NCBI GenBank assembly: GCA_036514635.1
Contig: DATBWU010000305.1
Location: forward strand, 1 to 6,511
Reading direction: 5' to 3'
Source: DASSFZ01 sp036514635
GTDB taxonomy: Bacteria > Chloroflexota > Anaerolineae > Fen-1058
DNA: 6,511 nucleotides
Shown here piece after piece: positions 1 to 5,149 of the stretch (positions within the stretch are counted from its first letter, which is position 1; every line of letters starts with the position of its first letter). The notes beneath the pieces were generated by a model. The model had not been told where the DNA came from. It saw nothing but the letters and a program-made list of their open reading frames with translations, and did not search any database. The position numbers were made by a program, and so were the translations under genes.

Positions 1-1
1 G

Positions 2-187
2 ATAGCCCTGCGCGCCCGGATCGTGCTGCAGGCCGCGGAGGGGAAGAACAACGCAGAGATTGGCCGGTCGCTGCACATCTCGCTGGATGCGGCGCGGCTG
101 TGGCGACGACGCTGGCTGAGCTTGCAGCCGATCGCCCTAACGCCAGTCACCTTGTTGCTTTATCTTCTGCACTCCAAAGAACCATAG
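2..187 (+). pseudogene. Truncated transposase-like helix-turn-helix fragment
   Basis: The frame is open from the window edge and ends at TAG 185-187. Its first 40 or so residues read like the N-terminal homeodomain-like helix-turn-helix of IS630-type transposases and related orphan proteins: an RARIVLQAAEGK helix, then NAEIGRSLHISLDAARLW as the turn and recognition helix, then an arginine-rich RRRW stretch. After about position 125 the similarity stops, and the last 20 residues are an unrelated hydrophobic tail. In the usual family this domain is followed by a long linker and a DDE catalytic domain, and neither is present. I infer a decayed or truncated insertion-sequence remnant whose 5' end lies outside the window. 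The alternative is a small free-standing HTH protein. The family identification comes from motif recognition only. Confidence 0.5.
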
Positions 188-210
188 CTTCTCAAACGTG
201 GTCTGGACTC

Positions 211-240
211 CACCACCAAGACACCAAGCCACGAAGAAAA
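211..240. repeat. Half copy of a CAC/AAG-type dispersed repeat
   Basis: This AC- and AAG-rich stretch repeats a CACCAAG / CACGAAG unit with a period of 8-9 bases. It resembles one arm of the palindromes at 1815-1873 and 5082-5141, but no matching second arm follows. It lies between the transposase remnant and the tilS promoter and appears non-coding. Confidence 0.5.
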
Positions 241-265
241 GCCTGGAGTTCCTTTCAGGCCGAGG

Positions 266-274
266 TGCTATAAT
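266..274 (+). promoter_or_regulatory. Extended -10 promoter of tilS
   Basis: TG-C-TATAAT is a perfect extended -10 box (TATAAT at 269-274). No good -35 hexamer lies 16-18 bp upstream, as often accepted for extended -10 promoters. Only 8 bases separate TATAAT from the tilS ATG at 283, and there is no Shine-Dalgarno sequence in between. Transcription would therefore begin at or within a few bases of the start codon. The box is flanked by the inverted repeat CGAGG (261-265) / CCTCG (278-282), a possible operator. Confidence 0.65.
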
Positions 275-282
275 CCGCCTCG

Positions 283-1791
283 ATGGATGTCCTCGGCCAG
301 ATTCGACAATCGATCCGCGAGCATCAACTGATCTCGCACGGCGAGACGGTGATTGTCGGCGTATCCGGCGGTCCCGATTCACTGTGCCTGCTCCACGCGC
401 TGATCGCCCTGCGCGACGAATTCCGTTTTACGATTCACGTCGCTCACCTCAATCATCAACTGCGCGGATCGGACGCCGACGCGGACGCACAGTTCGTGAG
501 CGATCTCGCGGCCCGGTGGGAGCTGCCCTGCACGGTCGAGGCGCGCGACGTGACTGCGCTGGCGCGCGAGCGCAAGTTATCCATCGAGGAAGCCGCGCGC
601 GAAGCGCGTTACGCCTTCCTGGCCGGGGTCGCCATCGCGCACAACAGCCGCACCGTCGCCGTCGCGCACAACGCCGACGATCAGGCCGAAAGTGTGCTGA
701 TGCACTTCCTGCGCGGCAGCGGCACAGCCGGCCTGCGCGGGATGCTGCCCAAGAGCGAGATGCCGGATTTGCGAATGAGGATTTCGGATTCGCCCTTCGC
801 CCTTCGCCCTTCGGCACTCCGATTGATCCGTCCTCTGCTGGCGATTCCCCGCTCCGACATCGAACGATACTGCGCCGAGCACAACCTCCAGCCGCGTTTC
901 GATGCCTCCAATCTCGACACGACCTTTTTCCGCAACCGCCTGCGCCACGACCTGCTGCCGTTACTCGAAACGTACAACCCCAACATTCGCCAAGCCCTGC
1001 GCCGCACCGCCGACGTGATCGCCGCCGAGGTCGAAGTCTTGCACGCAGCGACCGAGGCGGCCTGGCGCACGGCGCTCGTGTCCGAGGCCAATGGCGCGAT
1101 CGCCTTCAGCCTGGCGGCGTGGCGCGGTCTCCCGCTGGCGATGCGGCGCGCCGTCCTGCGCACGGCCGTCCATCGCTTGCGCCCATCGCTGCGCAACATC
1201 AACTTCGTTCACATCGACGACGCCGTGACGGGCCTGCAGAGCGCGCGCACTGGCGCTCGGCTCACTTTGCCGCAACACCTGATCCTGCACGTAGACTACG
1301 AGACGTTCACCGTCGCCGACGCAGGCCGCGATCTCGATTGGCCCGATTGGCCGCTGCTGCCTGATCGCGCGACTACACTTCACTGCATCATTCAGATTCC
1401 CGGAATCACCCCCCTGCCCGGCTCGGGCTGGCAACTCGAAGCGTCCCGCCTTGAGGCATGGGGCGACGCCGTCTTCAACAATCCCGATCGGTGGACGGCC
1501 TACCTCGACGCCGACACGACCGGCTCTGCACTCTCCATCCGCGTTCGCGCACCCGGCGAGGTCTTTCATCCGCAGGGCATGCCGTCGCCCATCCGCCTGA
1601 CAAACTGGATGACGAACGCCAAAGTTCCACGCGCCGTGCGCGATCGCCTGCCATTGATCGTCGCCGGCGATCGCATCGCGTGGGTCGCCGGGTTCCGCAT
1701 CGGTCAACCGTTCGCTGTAACGCTGGCCACCCGGCTCGTGCTCAAACTGTCACTTCAACACCGCGACTCTCCAGGCTTTGACGAGAATTGA
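283..1791 (+). CDS. tilS: tRNA(Ile)-lysidine synthase TilS
   Basis: TilS uses ATP to attach lysine to C34 of the CAU anticodon of a minor tRNA-Ile, converting it from AUG to AUA decoding. It is cytoplasmic and normally essential. The 502-residue product has the N-type ATP-pyrophosphatase P-loop SGGPDS at residues 28-33, then HLNHQLRG, and the HNADDQAESVLMHFLRGSG block, all diagnostic of TilS. The C-terminal substrate-recognition region is also present, with RVRAPGEVFHPQGM, KVPRAVRDRLPLIV and IAWVAGFRIG near the end. Length is at the upper end for long-form TilS. ATG 283 gives a normal N terminus and sits just after an extended -10 box with no Shine-Dalgarno. Oddity: between LRGM and LIRPLL, about residues 157-180, there is a low-complexity insert encoded partly by a tandem seven-base repeat. 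The reading frame stays intact, so the enzyme is probably functional. It stands alone, with no hpt or ftsH partner following. Confidence 0.95.
   Translation: MDVLGQIRQSIREHQLISHGETVIVGVSGGPDSLCLLHALIALRDEFRFTIHVAHLNHQLRGSDADADAQFVSDLAARWELPCTVEARDVTALARERKLSIEEAAREARYAFLAGVAIAHNSRTVAVAHNADDQAESVLMHFLRGSGTAGLRGMLPKSEMPDLRMRISDSPFALRPSALRLIRPLLAIPRSDIERYCAEHNLQPRFDASNLDTTFFRNRLRHDLLPLLETYNPNIRQALRRTADVIAAEVEVLHAATEAAWRTALVSEANGAIAFSLAAWRGLPLAMRRAVLRTAVHRLRPSLRNINFVHIDDAVTGLQSARTGARLTLPQHLILHVDYETFTVADAGRDLDWPDWPLLPDRATTLHCIIQIPGITPLPGSGWQLEASRLEAWGDAVFNNPDRWTAYLDADTTGSALSIRVRAPGEVFHPQGMPSPIRLTNWMTNAKVPRAVRDRLPLIVAGDRIAWVAGFRIGQPFAVTLATRLVLKLSLQHRDSPGFDEN
789..814 (+). repeat. Translated heptamer array inside tilS
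   Basis: Three exact tandem copies of TTCGCCC (789-795, 796-802, 803-809) are followed by a partial TTCGG. Three heptamers equal 21 bases, so the array adds seven codons without changing frame. It encodes part of the SPFALRPSA stretch, which lies in a variable loop of TilS. The preceding bases (about 766-788) are also simple in composition, with near-repeats of GGATTTGCG and GGATTTCGG. Confidence 0.8.
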
Positions 1792-1798
1792 ACCGCAA

Positions 1799-1812
1799 CC
1801 CCCTGAAGGGGG
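1799..1812. other. Short GC hairpin after tilS
   Basis: CCCCCT and AGGGGG form a tight stem 7 bases downstream of the tilS stop codon, with a loop of only 2-4 bases. No T-run follows, so it does not qualify as an intrinsic terminator. It could still stall exonucleases at the 3' end of the message. Confidence 0.35.
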
Positions 1813-1814
1813 CA

Positions 1815-1873
1815 GGCGGCGCAAAGGACGCTAAGATTTTCAAAGGCTTTGCGCTCTTCGTGCCTTCGCGGTG
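1815..1873. repeat. Imperfect palindromic repeat upstream of the EamA gene
   Basis: The left arm (GGCGCAAAGGACGCTAAG) and the right arm (TTTGCGCTCTTCGTGCCTTCG) are imperfect reverse complements built from the same CGC/CAC plus AAG units as the repeats at 211-240 and 5082-5141. The right arm runs in frame into the downstream transporter gene, and its GTG at 1871 could be mistaken for a start codon. It looks like a dispersed intergenic repeat and has no coding content of its own. Confidence 0.6.
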
Positions 1874-1903
1874 AAGCTCTTTCCCAGTCAACCATTCGAT
1901 CTC

Positions 1904-2812
1904 ATGGACACGACCCAAACCATCATCGTCCCGCTCGCTCGCCCGCTCAACAAAGGTTACGTCATCGCGTTGACCGGCGTCCTGTTCTGGTCGACCACCG
2001 CGATCTTCATCAGCTATCTGCTCGACCGTTACACGCTGGCTCCGCTGACGCTCGCCTTCTGGCGCGACCTGTTCACCGCTTCAGCGTTGGCCGTAATCTT
2101 CTTCTTCCTCCGCCGCGATCTGCTGCGCATCGAGCGCCGCCACCGGCTGTTCCTCATCGGCTACGGTTTATCGCTTGCGCTGATGAATACGTTGTGGACT
2201 TTCTCGGTAGGGCTGAACGGTGCGGCCGTCTCGACCGTACTGGTGTATTCCTCACCGGCCTTCACCGCGCTCGCCGCGCATCGGCTGTTTGGCGAGCGGC
2301 TCACACGCTCGCGCATCGCGGCGATCTTCGCCAGCTTCCTGGGCTGCGTGCTGGTGTCCGGCGCATACGAGCCGGGAGCCTGGGCGGTCAACCCGTGGGG
2401 GATCGTGATCGGAATCGGGTCGGGGCTGGGCTTCACTGCCTACAGCACGATGGGCAAGCTCTCGGCGCGGCGTGAGATCAACCCGTGGACGGCGACCCTA
2501 TCCGCTTTCGCCGTCGCTACCTGCGCGCTATTCCTCACGCAGAATGGAACCACACTGTTCACGTTGGGCCGCGCGTTCGACGGCTGGGCGATCTTGTTCG
2601 TGCTGGCTGTCATTCCGACGCTGGGCGGCTTCGGCTTGTACACGGCCAGCCTGGGCTACCTGCCGGCCAGCACCGCCAACTTGATCGCCACGCTCGAACC
2701 GGCGCTCACCACGCTGCTCGCCTTCCTCCTGCTCGGCGAGTCCCTGAACGTCGTACAGATCGCGGGCAGCTTGCTGATCTTGGGGGGCGTGGTATCCTTA
2801 CGTGGGAGCTAA
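1904..2812 (+). CDS. EamA-family (DMT superfamily) membrane transporter
   Basis: This is a polytopic inner-membrane protein of the drug/metabolite transporter superfamily, whose members export or import amino acids, nucleotides or other small metabolites. From ATG 1904 the product has 302 residues and about ten hydrophobic segments arranged as two EamA repeats. The first begins at GYVIALTGVLFWSTTAIFIS and contains the LAFWRDLF motif. The second begins at NPWGIVIGIGSGLGFTAYS and ends with the characteristic ASTANLIATLEPALTTLLAF and LLLGESLNVVQIAGSLLILG block. A GTG at 1871 would add 11 residues, but it lies inside a dispersed repeat, so ATG 1904 is preferred; neither start has a clear Shine-Dalgarno. 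The ModE-like gene begins 3 bp after the stop, implying co-transcription. Substrate cannot be inferred. Confidence 0.88.
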   Translation: MDTTQTIIVPLARPLNKGYVIALTGVLFWSTTAIFISYLLDRYTLAPLTLAFWRDLFTASALAVIFFFLRRDLLRIERRHRLFLIGYGLSLALMNTLWTFSVGLNGAAVSTVLVYSSPAFTALAAHRLFGERLTRSRIAAIFASFLGCVLVSGAYEPGAWAVNPWGIVIGIGSGLGFTAYSTMGKLSARREINPWTATLSAFAVATCALFLTQNGTTLFTLGRAFDGWAILFVLAVIPTLGGFGLYTASLGYLPASTANLIATLEPALTTLLAFLLLGESLNVVQIAGSLLILGGVVSLRGS

Positions 2813-2815
2813 AGC

Positions 2816-3148
2816 GTGGAGCCTCGCATCAACCTGTGGATCGAACAAGACGGCGAAGTGGTGCTGAGCGACTGGCGCGTCAGCCTGCTGGAAGCCATCG
2901 CCGAGACCGGATCGATCTCATCCGCCGCGATCAAAATGGATGTGCCCTACCATCGCGCCTGGGATAAGATTCACGAGATGGAACACGGTCTCGGTGTGAA
3001 GCTGGTGGAGACGCAGGCCGGCGGCGCGGGCGGCGGCGGCGCACAGCTGACGCCCGAAGGCCGGGCCTACGTCGAGAAGTTCCGTTGTTTCCAGGCGGGT
3101 TTCAAAGAACAGATCGACCAGCGCTTCAAAGAGACCTTCACGAAATAA
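2816..3148 (+). CDS. ModE-like winged-helix transcriptional regulator, DNA-binding domain only
   Basis: The 110-residue product matches the N-terminal DNA-binding domain of ModE. The core LLEAIAETGSISSAAIKMDV (residues 24-43) and PYHRAWDKIHEME (44-56) give the helix-turn-helix, followed by the glycine-rich wing VETQAGGAGGGG (64-75) and QLTPEGRAYV. In classical ModE this domain precedes two Mop/TOBE domains that bind molybdate or tungstate. Here the protein ends soon after the wing with a charged tail, so it has no visible oxyanion sensor. The start is GTG 2816, with GGGAG at 2804-2808 seven bases upstream and lying over the end of the transporter gene, which suggests translational coupling. 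Its position upstream of tupABC makes it the likely regulator of the importer. The family call is firm; the signal it senses is inference. Confidence 0.9.
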   Translation: MEPRINLWIEQDGEVVLSDWRVSLLEAIAETGSISSAAIKMDVPYHRAWDKIHEMEHGLGVKLVETQAGGAGGGGAQLTPEGRAYVEKFRCFQAGFKEQIDQRFKETFTK

Positions 3149-3226
3149 GGTGCTTGTTTTTTTTGCCGCCGTTGTGCCAATATAACATAGCGCGACTCCC
3201 GCCGCAGCCAAAGTATGGGACACGGA

Positions 3227-3257
3227 CACCTGCACCCACCTGCGGTGTTTGCAGGTG
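3227..3257. repeat. Small hairpin, CACCTGCA / TGCAGGTG
   Basis: CACCTGCA (3227-3234) pairs exactly with TGCAGGTG (3250-3257) over a 15-base loop. A second copy, CACCTGC at 3237-3243, can compete for the same partner with a 7-base loop, so two alternative stems are possible. Function is unknown. Confidence 0.45.
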
Positions 3258-3261
3258 CGGT

Positions 3262-3310
3262 GTGAACGCGGACCAACACGGATCAGAATCAGTGTTCATC
3301 CGTGTTCACG
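3262..3310. repeat. Imperfect palindromic repeat, GTGAACGCGGA type
   Basis: The left arm starting GTGAACGCGGACCAACACGG is an imperfect reverse complement of the right arm ending GTGTTCATCCGTGTTCACG. The units GAACGCGGA and TTCATCCGTG recur in the neighbouring palindrome at 3333-3386, so the two are members of one repeat family lying side by side. Confidence 0.65.
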
Positions 3311-3332
3311 GGAGCACTGCACCGCATGTGTT

Positions 3333-3386
3333 ACGCAGATGAACGCAGATAAAACGAAATCAGCGTAAATCCGCGTTCATCCGCGT
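3333..3386. repeat. Palindromic repeat, ACGCAGATGAACGCAGAT type
   Basis: The 18-base left arm at 3333-3350 pairs with the right arm ATCCGCGTTCATCCGCGT at 3369-3386 at 16 of 18 positions. Each arm is itself a 9-base unit repeated twice (ACGCAGATG A-type / ATCCGCGTT C-type), so the element is both palindromic and internally repeated. Sequences of this kind are familiar as dispersed intergenic repeats in several uncultured bacterial groups; its role here is unknown. Confidence 0.7.
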
Positions 3387-3454
3387 CCCAAAATCTTCGC
3401 GGCCAACGCAGTTTCTGCGAAGCAATGTTATAGCGATGAAGAACCTGGGCGATC

Positions 3455-3495
3455 AGGTGACCGGCACTTCACCCCCTTCGGAGTGCCGGTCACCT
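3455..3495. repeat. Strong hairpin in the tupA leader
   Basis: AGGTGACCGGCACT (3455-3468) pairs perfectly with AGTGCCGGTCACCT (3482-3495); a G-U and a C-G pair extend the stem to 16 pairs over a 9-base loop. It lies 36 bases before the tupA ATG and has no T-run, so it is not a terminator. The arm sequence AGGTGAC-n-GGC recurs in the hairpin at 5946-5976, which points to a dispersed repeat and not to a tupA-specific operator. Confidence 0.75.
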
Positions 3496-3531
3496 CGGAG
3501 CCGGAACCGCAATTCCCTTGGGAGATTGGAC

Positions 3532-4386
3532 ATGCGCAGAATAAACCTGATTGGGCTTGCACTGCTCGTTGCTGCGCTGACTGCCTGCACCTCCGCACAA
3601 AGCCCCGCCGAGCCGCCCGTGCTGCGTTTGGCGACGACGACCAGCACACAAGACTCCGGCCTGCTCGACGCGATCCTGCCCGATTTCGAGGCGAAGTGCG
3701 GTTGCCGCGTGGACGTCGTTGCGGTCGGCACGGGCCAGGCATTGGAGATCGGCGCGAAGGGCGATGCGGATGTCGTGCTCGTTCACAGCCGCAAGGCGGA
3801 AGACCAGTTCGTTGCCGACAGTAATGCCAAAGAACGATTCGACGTGATGTACAACGACTTGATCATCGTCGGCCCCCAGGATGACCCGGCCCAGATCGGC
3901 GGCATGAGCGCGGCTCAAGACGCTTTCAAGGCGATCATGGACGCCGGGGCGCTATTCGCCAGCCGGGGCGACAAGTCCGGGACGAATACCAAAGAGCTGA
4001 GCATCTGGTCATCCTTGAGCATCACCCCAACCCAGGACATGAAATGGTATAACTCGTTGGGACAGGGCATGGGCGAGACGCTGACCTTCGCCAACGAGCA
4101 GAAGGCTTACACGCTGAGCGACCGGGGCACATACCTCGCGATGAAAGACCGACTGCCCAATCTGACGACTCTCGTCGGTGGGAACACGCTGGCCGAGAAC
4201 GCGGATAAATCGCTCTTGAATCCCTACGGCGTGATGGCCGTCAATCCCGAAATACATCCCGGCGTCAAATACGATCTGGCGATGCAGTTCATCCAATGGC
4301 TGTTGTCGCAGGAAACACAAAGCAAGATTGGCGATTTTGGCAAAGACAAGTTCGGTCAGCCGCTGTTTTACCCAACGGGAGATTAG
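3532..4386 (+). CDS. tupA: Tungstate-type ABC transporter, substrate-binding lipoprotein TupA
   Basis: TupA-type proteins bind tungstate, or in relatives other tetrahedral oxyanions, outside the membrane and deliver it to TupB. The 284-residue product begins with a lipoprotein signal: MRR, a hydrophobic core, and lipobox LTAC with Cys19 as the lipidation site. The mature protein opens with LRLATTTSTQDSGLL (residues 31-45), the TupA signature whose TTTS loop contributes to anion binding. Further family blocks are GDADVVLVHSRKAE, FASRGDKSGTNTKELSIW, YTLSDRGTYL and NPYGVMAVNP. ATG 3532 is chosen because it gives the lipoprotein signal and has GGGAG at 3520-3524, seven bases upstream; an in-frame ATG at 3436 would bury the signal behind 32 residues read through a hairpin. 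It is the first gene of a tupABC operon. Specificity for tungstate over molybdate or vanadate is inferred from family resemblance. Confidence 0.93.
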   Translation: MRRINLIGLALLVAALTACTSAQSPAEPPVLRLATTTSTQDSGLLDAILPDFEAKCGCRVDVVAVGTGQALEIGAKGDADVVLVHSRKAEDQFVADSNAKERFDVMYNDLIIVGPQDDPAQIGGMSAAQDAFKAIMDAGALFASRGDKSGTNTKELSIWSSLSITPTQDMKWYNSLGQGMGETLTFANEQKAYTLSDRGTYLAMKDRLPNLTTLVGGNTLAENADKSLLNPYGVMAVNPEIHPGVKYDLAMQFIQWLLSQETQSKIGDFGKDKFGQPLFYPTGD

Positions 4387-4389
4387 AAG

Positions 4390-4436
4390 TTGGAGGTTGG
4401 AGATTGGAGGTTGGAGGTTGGAGGTTGGAGATTGGA
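4390..4436 (+). repeat. Seven-base tandem array at the tupA/tupB junction
   Basis: Six consecutive units TTGGAGG or TTGGAGA start at 4390, 4397, 4404, 4411, 4418 and 4425, followed by a partial TTGGA. The last base alternates in the order G, A, G, G, G, A. Each TTGGAGG unit carries a Shine-Dalgarno-like GGAGG and a potential TTG start codon. Because seven is not a multiple of three, successive TTGs fall in successive reading frames. The array begins three bases after the tupA stop codon and supplies the start region of tupB. Confidence 0.88.
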
Positions 4437-5071
4437 CGGCGCTGGCTGAGATCGTCGCGCTCACACTGCGCGTCACCGGATCGGCACTGCTGATCAGCGC
4501 CATCATCGGTGTGCCGCTCGGCGCGATGCTGGGATTGGTGCGCTTTCGAGGCCGGCGTCTGGCGACGGCGTTGTTGTACACCGGCATGGGCTTTCCGCCG
4601 GTCGTTGTCGGGTTGTTCGTGTACGTGTTACTCTCGCGCAGCGGGCCGCTTGGAACGTTGAGCTGGCTGTTCACGCCTACCGCGATGATCGCCGCGCAGG
4701 TCGTCATCGCCTTCCCGTTGGTGACCGGCCTGACGATGAGCGCCGTGGCCTCGGTCGATCCGGCGCTGCGCCAGCAGGTCTACGCGCTCGGCGCGACGCG
4801 TTGGCAAATCGGCTGGACGGTGCTGCGCGAGGCGCGCGTCGGCGTGACGGCGGCGATCGTCGCCGCATTCGGCGGCATCATCTCCGAAGTCGGAGCGGTG
4901 ATGCTGGTCGGCGGCAACATCGACGGGCAAACGCGCGTCCTGACGACGGCGATCGTGCTCTACACGCGCCAGGGCGATTTCGCATTGGCGATGGCATTAG
5001 GCGTGTTCCTGATCGGCATCACTTTTCTGGTGAATCTGCTCCTGCTTCGGCTCCAAGGGCACGTGCAGTAA
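4418..5071 (+). CDS. tupB: Tungstate-type ABC transporter permease TupB
   Basis: This integral-membrane permease forms the oxyanion path across the inner membrane. The product has about 217 residues from TTG 4418. It shows hydrophobic segments beginning with TLRVTGSALLISAIIGVPLG, then GFPPVVVGLFVYVLL, AAQVVIAFPLVTGLTMSA, and a C-terminal helix ending LLLLRLQGHVQ. The EAA-type coupling loop, YALGATRWQIGWTVLREA, contacts the ATPase, and SEVGAVMLVGGNI is typical of TupB. No ATG or GTG is available before the first membrane helix. TTG 4418 is preferred because GGAGG at 4406-4410 stands seven bases upstream; TTG 4328 and TTG 4397 are alternatives, the former overlapping tupA. The first few residues come from a tandem repeat and do not resemble the usual TupB N terminus, which suggests the original start was replaced or degraded. 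Body of the protein: high confidence; exact start: low. Confidence 0.9.
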   Translation: MEVGDWTALAEIVALTLRVTGSALLISAIIGVPLGAMLGLVRFRGRRLATALLYTGMGFPPVVVGLFVYVLLSRSGPLGTLSWLFTPTAMIAAQVVIAFPLVTGLTMSAVASVDPALRQQVYALGATRWQIGWTVLREARVGVTAAIVAAFGGIISEVGAVMLVGGNIDGQTRVLTTAIVLYTRQGDFALAMALGVFLIGITFLVNLLLLRLQGHVQ

Positions 5072-5081
5072 CCTAAATTCA

Positions 5082-5141
5082 GCCACAGAGGCACGGAGAC
5101 ACAGAGCACGGATCACCTCCGTGTCTCTGTGACTCCGTGGC
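5082..5141. repeat. Long imperfect palindrome between tupB and tupC
   Basis: The arm at 5082-5105, starting GCCACAGAGGCACGGAGAC, pairs with the arm at 5118-5141 at 20 of 24 positions over a 12-base loop. The repeat unit CACGGAG / CACAGAG recalls the CAC/AAG repeats elsewhere in the window. It fills nearly the whole gap between tupB and tupC, and its right arm includes GTG 5129, in frame with tupC. No T-run follows, so it is not an intrinsic terminator, but a stem of this size inside an operon could affect mRNA processing. Confidence 0.75.
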
Positions 5142-5149
5142 AAATCACT

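Larger units (their letters stand above)
3149..3531. other. Gene-free space filled with palindromic repeats
   Basis: This stretch lies between the ModE-like gene and tupA and holds no credible coding region. It contains four hairpin-forming repeats (3227-3257, 3262-3310, 3333-3386, 3455-3495) and, towards its two ends, the 8-base inverted pair TATAACAT (3181-3188) / ATGTTATA (3425-3432). A T-run at 3157-3164 has no stem before it. The only promoter-like element near tupA is TG-T-TATAGC at 3426-3434, which is weak. No known metal or cofactor riboswitch is recognisable. Confidence 0.7.

Noticed and set aside
198..1364. 388-codon open frame on the + strand overlapping tilS
   Set aside because: It is arginine-rich, has no recognisable domain, and lies one frame off the clearly homologous TilS reading frame; it is a GC-rich shadow.
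961..1707. 248-codon open frame on the - strand opposite tilS
   Set aside because: Long antisense frames are expected in GC-rich coding DNA; no motif or ribosome-binding site supports it.
3154..3168. Intrinsic terminator after the ModE-like gene
   Set aside because: There is a run of eight T residues, but no GC-rich stem precedes it.
3227..3386. CRISPR array
   Set aside because: The repeats differ from one another, are palindromic over their full length and have no regular spacers.
3455..3495. Operator specific for the tup operon
   Set aside because: Its core AGGTGAC-n-GGC reappears before an unrelated metallophosphoesterase gene, so a dispersed repeat is more likely, though binding cannot be excluded.
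3436..3531. Upstream in-frame ATG that would extend TupA by 32 residues
   Set aside because: It reads through a strong hairpin and would bury the lipoprotein signal peptide; ATG 3532 has the Shine-Dalgarno and a proper lipobox.
3189..3531. Molybdenum/tungsten cofactor riboswitch before tupA
   Set aside because: The structures seen are simple long palindromes, and the arm sequences recur or resemble repeats elsewhere in the window; no multi-stem junction typical of that riboswitch could be traced.
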